A DNA stretch of 64,000 nt from an uncultured Pseudomonadales bacterium (lineage in GTDB: Bacteria > Pseudomonadota > Gammaproteobacteria > Pseudomonadales > Azotimanducaceae), in assembly GCA_958296405.1 (NCBI GenBank), contig OY282519.1, positions 2,464,132-2,528,131 on the forward strand. Direction: 5' to 3'. A program made the position numbers and the translations under genes. The notes under the pieces are model-generated. The model did not search any database and was not told the origin of the DNA. It saw only the letters and a list, made by a program, of their open reading frames with translations. Shown here one piece after another: positions 44,018 through 52,337 of the stretch. Position 1 is the stretch's first letter. Each line of letters opens with the position of its first letter.

Positions 44018-44236
44018 ATGGCAACTTCCAAGATTACCGTCCGCGCCGATCAGATGGGCGGCGTGCCCTGTGTGCGTGGCGTCAGAATCCCGGTCGCCAC
44101 GGTGATCGGTCTGCTCGCCCAAGGCATGACCCACCAACAGATCCTCGGTGAGTATCCGGACTTGGAGCCGGAAGACCTGCTTGAGGTGCTCCGCTTCGCC
44201 GCCGCAGCCGACGCTTCCCCCGCTGGAAATCCCTAA
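44018..44236 (+). CDS. DUF433-family protein, orphan antitoxin-like
   Basis: 72 residues. DUF433 pattern: MGGVPCVRGVRIPVATVIGLLAQGMT, then ILGEYPDLEPEDLLEVLRFAA, a small helix-turn-helix-like fold. In many genomes DUF433 genes are followed by a DUF5615 (PIN-like) toxin and act as antitoxin. The 71 bases after the stop and the following gene show no such partner, so this copy looks solitary. It stands directly after the truncated methyltransferase partner, in a small patch of accessory genes. Confidence 0.8.
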   Translation: MATSKITVRADQMGGVPCVRGVRIPVATVIGLLAQGMTHQQILGEYPDLEPEDLLEVLRFAAAADASPAGNP

Positions 44237-44307
44237 GCGGGGAAGGCACACTCACGGGCAGGCTCGCGGGCATTGGCACTCGCGGCGATTGGTAGAAGGA
44301 GCAGCGG

Positions 44308-45393
44308 ATGAAGGCGGCGGTGTTTCGACAGGTCAACACGCCCATGGAGATCGAAGACATCTCTGTGGACAAGCCCGGCCCGCGCGAGGTGCTGGTGCGC
44401 ACAGTCGCCGCTGGCGTCTGCCACTCGGACATGCACTTCTACAACGGCACCTACCCCGGCCGGCTGCCGATGGTGCTCGGCCACGAGTCCGCCGGCATCG
44501 TGGAGGCGGTGGGGGATGCCGTCACCTATGTGAAACCGGGGGATCACGTCATCACCTGCCTGTCGGCGTTCTGTGGGCACTGCGAATACTGCCTCACCGG
44601 GCGCATGTCGCTGTGCGAGGAACCGGAGGTGCGCCGCAGCGCGGACGAAGCGCCGCGCCTGCACGACCACGGCGGCCGCCTCAATCAGTTCGCCAACCTG
44701 AGCTCCTTTGCGGAGCAGATGCTGGTGCATGAGCACGCGGTGGTGAAGGTGCGCGAAGACATGCCGCTGGACCGCGCCGCGCTCATCGGCTGCGGCGTCA
44801 CCACCGGCGTCGGCGCGGCCATCCACACCGCGGCGGTGGCGCCGGGTTCCACCGCCGCGGTCATCGGCTGCGGCGGCGTGGGCCTTTCCTGCGTGAACGG
44901 CGCGGCCATCGCCGGCGCCGGGCGCATCATCGCTGTGGACATGGTGGCCTCCAAGCTGGAACTCGCCCGCAAGTTCGGCGCCACGGATGTGGTGGATGCC
45001 AGCGAGGGCAATGTCGTCGAGCAGGTGAGGAACCTCACGAATGGCGGCGTTGAGTACTCCTTCGAGGCCATCGGCTTGAAGGCCACGGCAGAGCAGGCGT
45101 TCCAGATGCTGCGCGCCGGCGGCGTCGCCACGGTCATCGGCATGATCCCGCCGGGTGCCATGGTGGCGTTGCATGGCCCCGAGTTCCTCATGGAGAAGAA
45201 GATCCAAGGCTCCAATATGGGCTCGAACCGATTTCGCGTGGACATGCCTCGCTTCGTGGATTTCTACTTGCAGGGCAAGCTGCATCTGGACGACATGATT
45301 TCCAGCCGCATCGCCCTCAAGGACGTGACGAACGCGCTGTTGGCGCTTGAGACGGGGGAAGTGGCGCGCAGCGTCATCGTCTTCGATCAGTAG
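44308..45393 (+). CDS. zinc-dependent alcohol dehydrogenase (MDR family)
   Basis: 361 residues, AAGGAG upstream of ATG 44308. Catalytic zinc ligands: Cys in AAGVCHSDMHFYNG and GHE motif VLGHESAGIVEAVGD; structural zinc cysteines in CLSAFCGHCEYCLTGRMSLC. NAD-binding loop VIGCGGVGLSCVNGAAIAG followed by IIAVDM, whose Asp favours NAD over NADP. Resembles the AdhC/aryl-alcohol group. Substrate unknown; it precedes a molybdopterin oxidase-type gene and a TonB receptor in the same direction. Confidence 0.9.
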   Translation: MKAAVFRQVNTPMEIEDISVDKPGPREVLVRTVAAGVCHSDMHFYNGTYPGRLPMVLGHESAGIVEAVGDAVTYVKPGDHVITCLSAFCGHCEYCLTGRMSLCEEPEVRRSADEAPRLHDHGGRLNQFANLSSFAEQMLVHEHAVVKVREDMPLDRAALIGCGVTTGVGAAIHTAAVAPGSTAAVIGCGGVGLSCVNGAAIAGAGRIIAVDMVASKLELARKFGATDVVDASEGNVVEQVRNLTNGGVEYSFEAIGLKATAEQAFQMLRAGGVATVIGMIPPGAMVALHGPEFLMEKKIQGSNMGSNRFRVDMPRFVDFYLQGKLHLDDMISSRIALKDVTNALLALETGEVARSVIVFDQ

Positions 45394-45485
45394 TCGCCCG
45401 GCCTGTGCGCGTGGCACTCGATGTTGACGGCGCCGCCCGCTTGGCGCTTGCCCGCGCCGCCTGTGCGCCGTCGTCTGGCTAGGCC

Positions 45486-47810
45486 ATGAAGTTCGGCATC
45501 GGGCAGCCCGTTCCGCGGGTCGAGGATCCGCGTCTCGTCACCGGCCGCGGGCGCTTCACGGACGATCTTGAACTGCCGGGGCAGGCGTGGGTCGCCTTTG
45601 CCCGCTCGCCCTACCCACATGGACGCATCGTCCGCATCGATGTCGCCGCGGCGCGCCAAGCGCCGGGGGTGTTGGCGGTGTACCGCGGGGAAGACTTGGC
45701 CAGCCTCGGCGGGCTGCCCTGCGTCGCGCAGCTCAAAGACAAAGACGGCGAGCCGGCCTTCATTCCGCACCGCCCCGTGCTGCCGACGGATCGTGTGCGC
45801 TATGTGGGCCAAGCCGTCGCCGCGGTGGTGGCGGAGACCTTGCAGCAAGCCCGCGACGCCGCCGAACTGGTGGAGCTGGAGGTGGCATCGCTGCCCGTGG
45901 CCATCGACCTCGCCGCCGCGGCGGCGCCCGATGCGCCGGCCGTGCATGCAGAGCGCGGCAGCAACCTCTGCGTACATTGGCGCAATGGCGATGCCGCAGC
46001 GGTGGATGCCGCCATCGCGGCCGCCGCCCACGTCACCCGCGTGAGCGTCGTCAACAACCGCGTGGCGCCGGGGCCGTTGGAGCCGCAGTGTTCCGTGGCC
46101 GTTGATGATGCCGGTCGCCTCACCCTCTACAACCCAAGCCAGGGCGCCTTTGCGCAGCGCAATGCCGCGGCCGCCATCTTCGGCATGGAGCGCGATGCGG
46201 TGCGGGTTGTTTCCGGCGACACCGGCGGCGGCTTCGGCGTGCGTGGCGGCCTGCACCCAGAAACGGTGGCTTGCCTCTTCGCGGCGCGAGCCTTGGGCCG
46301 CCCGGTGAAATGGCGTGGCGACCGTTCGGACATGTTCTTGGCGGATTGCCATGGCCGGGACAACGTCACCACCGGCACCTTGGCGCTCGACGCCGCCGGC
46401 CGCATGGTGGCGCTCAAGGTGGAGACGTTGGCCAACCTCGGCGCCTACTGCTCAACCGTCGGCCCGTTCGTGCCCACCTTGGCGGGCGGCCGGGTGTGCG
46501 GCACCGTGTACCGCATCGGGCAGATATGCCATGACGTGCGTTGCGTGTTCACCAACACCATGCCGGTGACGGCGTATCGCGGCGCTGGGCGCCCGGAAGC
46601 GGCTTACATCATGGAACGGCTGGTCGAGGCAGCCGCCCGCGAGCTGGGCATGGACAGCCGCGAACTCCGCCGCCGCAACTTCATCCGCCAGCAGGACTTG
46701 CCCTACACGAACCATGCCGGCATTCCCATTGCCAGCGGCGCGTTCGAAGACACGATGGATATGGCTGTCGCCCACGCGGATTGGGATGGGTTTCCCGCTC
46801 GGCGCGCGGCTTCAGAGCGGGCCGGGCGGCTGCGCGGCATCGGCCTCGGCTGCTACGTCGAGTCCAGCGGTGGCCAGCCGCAGGAAGAGGCCCGCGTCCA
46901 TGTGGACGCAGACGGCGCCATCGAAGCGGTGGTCGGCACCTATTCCCACGGCCAAGGCCACGAGACGGCCTTTGCCCAGATCATCGCGGACGCCTTCGGG
47001 GTGGAGCTGGAGCGCGTGCGCTTGGTGCAGGGCGACACGGAGCGGGTTCGCTTCGGCGGCGGCACCGGCGGCTCCAGATCTGGGCAGATGGGCGGCGTCG
47101 CCGTGTTGCGGGCGGCGCGCGCAGTCATCGAGCAGGGCGCCGGCGTCGCGGCCGAGGCGCTGCAGGTGGAGCGCAGCCGCATCGCTTATGAGGCAGGGGT
47201 CTACGCCGTGGCCGGCGGGGCGCTGCGGATGACGTTGGCCGAAGCCGCCCGCGCCGCGCCGGGCATCAGCGGCGAGGCGCTGGCGCAGACCCTGCGCTAT
47301 CAGCGCGACGCGGCCTACACGTTCCCCAACGGGTGCCACGTCGCGGAGGTGGAAGTGGATGTGGACACCGGCGCTGTGCGCGTCGTGAAGTACACCGCGG
47401 TGGATGACTGCGGGCGCGTCATCAACCCACTGCTCGCCGCCGGGCAGGTGCATGGCGGCGTCGCGCAGGGCTTGGGGCAGGCGCTTTCGGAGGCCGTGCG
47501 TTACGGTGCCGATGGTCAGTTGGTCACTGGCTCTTACATGGATTACGCCGTCCCCCGCGCCACGCACACGCCGTTCATGGCCGTTGCCTTCAACGAAGTG
47601 CCGGAACCGGGCAACGAGCTCGGCGCCAAGGGCATTGGCGAGGGTGGCGCCTGCGGGGCGCCCCCCGCCATCGTCCACGCGGCGCTCGACGCTTTGGCGC
47701 CCCTTGGCGTCGCCGCCCTCGACATGCCGCTCACGCCGGAACGGGTTTGGCGCGCAGTGAGGGCGGCGCCCGGCCACAAATCCGTTGACAACCGCAAGGC
47801 CAGCGAGTAG
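45486..47810 (+). CDS. lone xanthine dehydrogenase/CoxL-family molybdopterin-binding subunit
   Basis: 774 residues, normal for the large subunit of aerobic CO dehydrogenase / xanthine dehydrogenase-like enzymes. Begins IGQPVPRVEDPRLVTGRGRF as CoxL-type proteins do; MoCo-contact segments include GDTGGGFGVRGGLHPE, the active-site loop TAYRGAGRPEAAYIMERLVE, GTYSHGQGHETAFAQI, GGTGGSRSGQMGG and the catalytic Glu in GAKGIGEGGACGAPPA. AYRGAGR is the form II (CoxL-like) signature rather than AYRCSFR of true CO dehydrogenase, so the substrate is unlikely to be CO. The small [2Fe-2S] and FAD subunits normally adjacent are absent on both sides. Confidence 0.9.
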   Translation: MKFGIGQPVPRVEDPRLVTGRGRFTDDLELPGQAWVAFARSPYPHGRIVRIDVAAARQAPGVLAVYRGEDLASLGGLPCVAQLKDKDGEPAFIPHRPVLPTDRVRYVGQAVAAVVAETLQQARDAAELVELEVASLPVAIDLAAAAAPDAPAVHAERGSNLCVHWRNGDAAAVDAAIAAAAHVTRVSVVNNRVAPGPLEPQCSVAVDDAGRLTLYNPSQGAFAQRNAAAAIFGMERDAVRVVSGDTGGGFGVRGGLHPETVACLFAARALGRPVKWRGDRSDMFLADCHGRDNVTTGTLALDAAGRMVALKVETLANLGAYCSTVGPFVPTLAGGRVCGTVYRIGQICHDVRCVFTNTMPVTAYRGAGRPEAAYIMERLVEAAARELGMDSRELRRRNFIRQQDLPYTNHAGIPIASGAFEDTMDMAVAHADWDGFPARRAASERAGRLRGIGLGCYVESSGGQPQEEARVHVDADGAIEAVVGTYSHGQGHETAFAQIIADAFGVELERVRLVQGDTERVRFGGGTGGSRSGQMGGVAVLRAARAVIEQGAGVAAEALQVERSRIAYEAGVYAVAGGALRMTLAEAARAAPGISGEALAQTLRYQRDAAYTFPNGCHVAEVEVDVDTGAVRVVKYTAVDDCGRVINPLLAAGQVHGGVAQGLGQALSEAVRYGADGQLVTGSYMDYAVPRATHTPFMAVAFNEVPEPGNELGAKGIGEGGACGAPPAIVHAALDALAPLGVAALDMPLTPERVWRAVRAAPGHKSVDNRKASE

Positions 47811-47864
47811 AAACGGCTCTACTACGCTGGTGCCAAAACTGGCGGGTATTGGAGAGGGAAAATC

Positions 47865-50800
47865 ATGCTAGAACTTCGGAATGCCCGGGGCGCCGTTGCG
47901 TTCGGGCTGCTTGTCGCCTTTGCTATGCCGTGGACGGCTTTCGCCGACGACGATGACGACGATTCGTCGGAAACGCGGCGCATCGAGGAGATGGTGATCT
48001 ACGGCGAGCGCGTGGAATCCACCGTTTCCGACACCTCCATTTCCATCACCGCGATGGATGAAGACTTTCTCCGAGACATGGGCATGCAAGGCCCCAACGA
48101 GATGGTCAACTTCATCCCCGCCACCACCCGCACGGACTGGGACATCAAGATCCGCGGCGTCGGGCGCAACTTTCGGGGTTTGGGTGGAGACCCAGGGGTC
48201 GGCACCTACTTCAACGGCATCTACTCGCCAGATTTCGGCATCGCGTCGACGGAAGGCGGCCTCTACGACGTGAAGCGCATCGAGGTGCTGCGCGGCCCAC
48301 AGGGCACGTTGTACGGGCGCAACTCCGTCGGCGGCGTGGTGAACTACGTCACCAACCAGCCGAACCATGAGGGCTTCGAGGCGAATGTGCGCGCCATCTT
48401 AGGCGAGTACAACACCAACGAGTGGTACGGCCTCGTCAGCGGTCCGATCACGCAGGACATCGCCTATCGCCTCACTGGCGTGAAGCGGTTGCGCGGCCCC
48501 GCCGTGGAGGGCTTGGCCGGCAGCGAAGACATTGAAGACCTGAACGATCAGAACTTCGCGCTGATTTTGGAGTGGAACATCCGCGACGACATCACCGCCA
48601 ATCTCCGCATCAATGATCGGCGCGCCTACAGCAAGCGCAACTTCGGCAACGGCGGCCACGGCATTGCCGGCGAAGGGCCATGCGTGGGCGAACACCCGAT
48701 CACCTCCAACTCGCAGTGCGACCCGCGCTATCGCGTCCCGCGGGACACCAACTACTACGCGACCGGGTTCCGCCCCGTGGATCAGGCTTGGGTGGACAAG
48801 TATGGCGACATCGCGGATGACCCGCGTGGCGCCGTGCCATTGAGGCATCCCCTCACCGGCGAGACGTTCTACGGTGCCTACAACCGCCCTGGCGTGGATG
48901 ACGAAAGCGTGCGCTGGCCGTACATGCCGTCGCAGAACTACATGAGCCCCAGCGTTGGCCAATACGACATCGGCGGCGCCGACTCGCCAGACCTCGTTGC
49001 CCTGACAACTGGCGACAACCGGGAAGAATTCGATCACCAGCAAGGTTCCCTCGTCGTTGATTGGGACATCAGCGACACCCTTTCGATGAAGTACCTAGGC
49101 TCCTATCAGAGCTTTGCTTACTGGTTCAATCGGGATAACAGCTTCTCCGACAGCCACGTTTCGGACATTGACGACACGGTGGTCGAGCAAGTGGAGAGCC
49201 TGTCCCACGAATTGCGCCTGTTCTGGCAAGCGGGAGAGCGCTTCACCGCCACCACTGGCGTCTATCAATTCTGGGAGTCCCGCGATCAGTGGTACGGCAT
49301 CCGCGAGCGGGGGGGGCAAGGCCGCGCCCGCAACGCCGCCCACTATGGGCCGGAAGGCTTTGAGGACTGGGTGCATCAAGGCCTCGCCTTGGTGGGTTTT
49401 GTGATGCCAGGGTGCATCGGCCAAGGCGGCATCGGCTCCGGCGCCGGGGGAGACTTGGCGTTCAACGACGTCTCCCGGACTTTCGGCACGTACTGCGGCG
49501 ACCCGGGCGAGCCCTACAACCAGAACTGGAATGCCGGGGACACCGGGGCGGTTTACGAACACCGCAACTTGGTGGATAACGAAAACCTTGCTTTCTACAC
49601 CCAAGGCGACCTGCGGTTGACGGATAAGTGGAGCGTGACGCTCGGCTTCCGCTACTCGAAGGATTGGCGCGATGCCAAGGAGCAGCGCGGCGGCTACTCG
49701 GAAATCGAGGCATACAACAAGCCGTGGCTCCCGACGGTGCTTGCCAGCGCCTGCGAGGCGAACCCAGACCGTTGCTCGGTGGACCCCGCGGCCTTCTCGG
49801 CCGACGGCGTGACGCCCCTCGCTGCCTTGAATGTGGCCTTGGGCGCCGCCCGGTTCACCGGCGATCCGGATTTCCCGATCGAGCCCATCTGCGACCTCAC
49901 CGCGAGAGACTGTGCGCGGCCGCTGCGGCTGCGCGGCATTCCCATCGGTTGGGGCAGCCGCACAACCGGCACCTACAAGCAGGATGGAGACCTCACGTGG
50001 CGGGTGAACTTCAACTGGGAACCCACCCCTGACATGCTGCTTTACTTCGGCGCCACCTCTGGGTATCGCGCCGGCGGCTTCAACCTCGGCAACACCGATG
50101 GCCGCAGCCCGCTGGACCTTGATGGCGATGGCGCCAACGACACCCAAGTGCTTGGCTCGTATGGCGACGAAGATCTCACGGCCTACGAAATCGGCTACAA
50201 GGCCACATTGCTGGACGGCACTTTGCAGGCCAACGTGACGCTCTACTACTACGACTACACCGGCTACCAGACCAACGCGATCACGTGGGAATCGAGCAGC
50301 GGCAACTTTGCGCTGCCGGGGGGCATCGCGCCGCCGGCGGGGCGGGGTCCAGTCGACACCACCGTCAACATTGACGAGGCGTACAACCGGGGCTTTGAAA
50401 TCGATGGCCTGTGGCTGGTGATGGACAACTTCAGCGTTGGCGGCAACTACAGCTACACAGAGAGCGTCTTTGATGCGCCGTTCACGTTCTTCAACGCCAA
50501 TGACCCGCGATATCCCCGCGAGATACTCGGCGGCGACGTCAACCAAGACCCGTGTACGCTGACCGACGCAATCAGGGTGCTCTACTGCATCGAGGTGGAA
50601 GGCATCGACCTCACCGGCATCCCGAAGCACAAGGCGACCGTGTGGACTTCCTATTCTTGGAACCTGCCCAAGGGCACCATCACATGGCTGAACTCAGTGG
50701 CCTACACGGGCGAATACGCCACCAATGTGTTCCAGCGCCCTTGGGATGAAGTGCCGGACCGCGAGCGGTGGGACATGCGGGTGACGTTCCAGGAGGCCAC

Positions 50801-50978
50801 CGGGCAGTGGTCCGTCTCGGCCTTCGTGGACAACGTGCTGGACAAGACGTACATCCGCCACTCGGACATGGAGAACCGTCGCACGGGCTACGGCGCCAAC
50901 TGGCCGCAGCGCATCGTGGCGCTCTACCCGCGCTACTGGGGCTTTGAGTTCGAGTATTCGATGGGCGCGTTCCGGTAG
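47865..50978 (+). CDS. TonB-dependent outer-membrane receptor
   Basis: 1037 residues, long for the family. Signal peptide (about 1–27, ending AFA) followed by a striking run of aspartates. A TonB box-like start (RRIEEMVIYGERVES) leads into the plug: DMGMQGPNEMVNFIPATTRT, KIRGVGRNFRGLGG and VKRIEVLRGPQGTLYGRNSV. The rest is a 22-strand-type barrel with long loops and typical segments such as YFGATSGYRAGGFNLG, YEIGYKATLLDG and ending in a strand with a C-terminal Phe-Arg (GFEFEYSMGAFR). Imports siderophores, vitamins or organic substrates with TonB energy. Its neighbours are oxidoreductases, not iron genes, so an organic ligand is as likely. Several extra cysteines occur in the loops. Confidence 0.95.
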   Translation: MLELRNARGAVAFGLLVAFAMPWTAFADDDDDDSSETRRIEEMVIYGERVESTVSDTSISITAMDEDFLRDMGMQGPNEMVNFIPATTRTDWDIKIRGVGRNFRGLGGDPGVGTYFNGIYSPDFGIASTEGGLYDVKRIEVLRGPQGTLYGRNSVGGVVNYVTNQPNHEGFEANVRAILGEYNTNEWYGLVSGPITQDIAYRLTGVKRLRGPAVEGLAGSEDIEDLNDQNFALILEWNIRDDITANLRINDRRAYSKRNFGNGGHGIAGEGPCVGEHPITSNSQCDPRYRVPRDTNYYATGFRPVDQAWVDKYGDIADDPRGAVPLRHPLTGETFYGAYNRPGVDDESVRWPYMPSQNYMSPSVGQYDIGGADSPDLVALTTGDNREEFDHQQGSLVVDWDISDTLSMKYLGSYQSFAYWFNRDNSFSDSHVSDIDDTVVEQVESLSHELRLFWQAGERFTATTGVYQFWESRDQWYGIRERGGQGRARNAAHYGPEGFEDWVHQGLALVGFVMPGCIGQGGIGSGAGGDLAFNDVSRTFGTYCGDPGEPYNQNWNAGDTGAVYEHRNLVDNENLAFYTQGDLRLTDKWSVTLGFRYSKDWRDAKEQRGGYSEIEAYNKPWLPTVLASACEANPDRCSVDPAAFSADGVTPLAALNVALGAARFTGDPDFPIEPICDLTARDCARPLRLRGIPIGWGSRTTGTYKQDGDLTWRVNFNWEPTPDMLLYFGATSGYRAGGFNLGNTDGRSPLDLDGDGANDTQVLGSYGDEDLTAYEIGYKATLLDGTLQANVTLYYYDYTGYQTNAITWESSSGNFALPGGIAPPAGRGPVDTTVNIDEAYNRGFEIDGLWLVMDNFSVGGNYSYTESVFDAPFTFFNANDPRYPREILGGDVNQDPCTLTDAIRVLYCIEVEGIDLTGIPKHKATVWTSYSWNLPKGTITWLNSVAYTGEYATNVFQRPWDEVPDRERWDMRVTFQEATGQWSVSAFVDNVLDKTYIRHSDMENRRTGYGANWPQRIVALYPRYWGFEFEYSMGAFR

Positions 50979-51039
50979 GGCAGCCTGAAAGTGGCGCTAG
51001 GGCGCAGCCCGCGTACCTAGCTCCGCCTTCGCCTCAGAG

Positions 51040-51068
51040 AGCGCCGGCAACAGCCGGCGCTTTCGTTT
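51040..51068 (+). terminator. rho-independent terminator after the TonB receptor
   Basis: Perfect nine-base stem AGCGCCGGC / GCCGGCGCT with an AACA loop (51040–51061), followed by the T-rich TTCGTTT. It lies 61 bases after the receptor stop and separates it from the tandem paralogs. Confidence 0.85.
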
Positions 51069-51092
51069 GGGCCGACCAGCCGCAGATTTGCG

Positions 51093-51682
51093 GTGGAGCC
51101 GTTGAGAAAAGGAGGCAACATGCGATTCATCGTTTTCGTTTCACTGCTGATGGGCTTGCCGGCCTTCGCTTGTGAGCAGTTTCGTTGGTTCCCGGTCGAC
51201 CATGGGCCCGTGGACTATGTCCAAGGCGGGTTGGTGAACGTGGCCAGCGGGTTTGAAGGGGCAGCTTGCCTCGACTCTTCGGCCACGGAAATGCGCGACG
51301 AGCTATCGTTGCTACTTTGGAACGCCTTGGACAGGGACTACATTCTGAAAGTCGACGATGGCGTCGGGACGGTGTTCGAGCGATTGGTGCCGACAGGCAC
51401 GATGCATGAGATGGTGTCGGTGCCGGTTCACAACACCGGTGTGGGGAGCTATCGGGTGACCATGACCCTCACACATCCGACCGAAGAGGCGTTCCTGATA
51501 GCACATATCAGTGACGTTCCGGAGGAACGGCAGCAAATCATGGAGGTCGTGGCCTACAAGGTGGCCGACGGACCCATCCCCGGTTTTGCGGTAGTGCAAA
51601 CGGATTGGTATGAGGACATCCCGGTAGAGCGGCCGAGCGACCCGGTGCTAGGGGTGCGCTGAGGGGGCTGTGTCCGAGGGGC
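51093..51682 (+). repeat. tandem duplication, copy A
   Basis: Begins at GTGGAGCCGTTGAGAAA and ends around GCTGTGTCCGAGGGGC. It carries the ribosome binding site, the whole exported-protein gene and the region just after its stop. Copy B starts 593 bases later with the same leader. Long exact blocks are shared, for example around 51350–51390 and 51945–51985. Confidence 0.85.
51120..51662 (+). CDS. exported protein of unknown family, tandem copy A
   Basis: 180 residues; AGGAGG at 51110–51115, six bases before the ATG. Signal peptide RFIVFVSLLMGLPAFA, mature protein starting CEQFRWFP. The residues before Cys do not make a good lipobox, so it is probably soluble in the periplasm with Cys18 and the Cys in EGAACLDSSATEM disulfide-bonded. 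The centre reads like a beta-sandwich: YILKVDDGVGTVFERLVP, VPVHNTGVGSYRVTMTLTHP. The C-terminus VERPSDPVLGVR is nearly the same in copy B. No known domain recognised. Confidence 0.8.
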   Translation: MRFIVFVSLLMGLPAFACEQFRWFPVDHGPVDYVQGGLVNVASGFEGAACLDSSATEMRDELSLLLWNALDRDYILKVDDGVGTVFERLVPTGTMHEMVSVPVHNTGVGSYRVTMTLTHPTEEAFLIAHISDVPEERQQIMEVVAYKVADGPIPGFAVVQTDWYEDIPVERPSDPVLGVR

Positions 51683-51685
51683 AAA

Positions 51686-52270
51686 GTGGAGCCGTTGAGA
51701 AAGGAGGCAACATGCGATTCATCGTTTTCGTTTCGCTGCTGATGGGCTTGCCAACCTTCGCTTGTGAGCAGTTTCGTTGGTCCCCGTTTGGGCATGGGCC
51801 CGAGGATGACATCCAGAGTGGCGTGGTGAGGGTGGCCAGTGGGTTTGAAGGGGCAGCTTGCTTCGACTCCTCAGCCACGGAAATGCGCGATGAGCTGGCA
51901 TTGGCTCTTTGGAACGCCTTGGACAGCGACTACGTTCTGAAAGTCGACGATGGCGTCGGGACGGTGTTCGAGCGATTGGTGCCGATAGGCACGAGGGGTG
52001 AGATGGTGTATGTGCCGGTTCACAACACCGGTGTGGGGAGCTATCGGGTGACCATGACCCTCACACACCCGACCGAAGAGGCGTTCCTGACAGCACAAGT
52101 CATTGACTTCCCGGAGTACGGGCAGCAAATCATGGACGTTAAGGCTTACAAGGCGGCCGACGCCGGCAGCCTTGGTCCGTTCCAGGAAAGGGTTCTGTAT
52201 GAGGACATGCCGTTAGAGCGGCCGAGCGACCCGGTGCTAGAGGTGCGCTGAGGGGTCTGTGTCCGGGGGC
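51686..52270 (+). repeat. tandem duplication, copy B
   Basis: Same leader (GTGGAGCCGTTGAGAAAGG) as copy A, the paralogous gene, and the same post-stop stretch (GAGGGG-CTGTGTCCG). Direct orientation, adjacent to copy A with only a few bases between. Confidence 0.85.
51712..52251 (+). CDS. exported protein of unknown family, tandem copy B
   Basis: 179 residues, AGGAGG just before ATG 51712. Signal peptide identical to copy A but for one residue (GLPTFA). Most of the protein aligns without gaps with copy A. Differences concentrate at residues 23–40 (WSPFGHGPEDDIQSGVVRV against WFPVDHGPVDYVQGGLVNV), around 125–140 and in the last 40 residues. Both cysteines are kept. The pattern, with constant signal peptide, centre and C-terminal tail but variable patches, could reflect diversification of binding surfaces; function unknown. 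Convergent with the DUF418 gene. Confidence 0.8.
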   Translation: MRFIVFVSLLMGLPTFACEQFRWSPFGHGPEDDIQSGVVRVASGFEGAACFDSSATEMRDELALALWNALDSDYVLKVDDGVGTVFERLVPIGTRGEMVYVPVHNTGVGSYRVTMTLTHPTEEAFLTAQVIDFPEYGQQIMDVKAYKAADAGSLGPFQERVLYEDMPLERPSDPVLEVR

Positions 52271-52337
52271 TGCGTCCGGCAAGTTGACGGCCCGCGTTTG
52301 AAGTTGAGAGTGCCGGGTGCGCTGGCGTGGGTCACGG

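Noticed and set aside
44237-44307. Toxin partner for the DUF433 gene
   Set aside because: The bases between DUF433 and the alcohol dehydrogenase contain no reading frame with PIN-like acidic residues.
45486-47810. Carbon monoxide dehydrogenase large subunit
   Set aside because: The active-site loop reads AYRGAGR (form II), not AYRCSFR, and the coxS and coxM partners are missing, so a CO-oxidising role is not supported.
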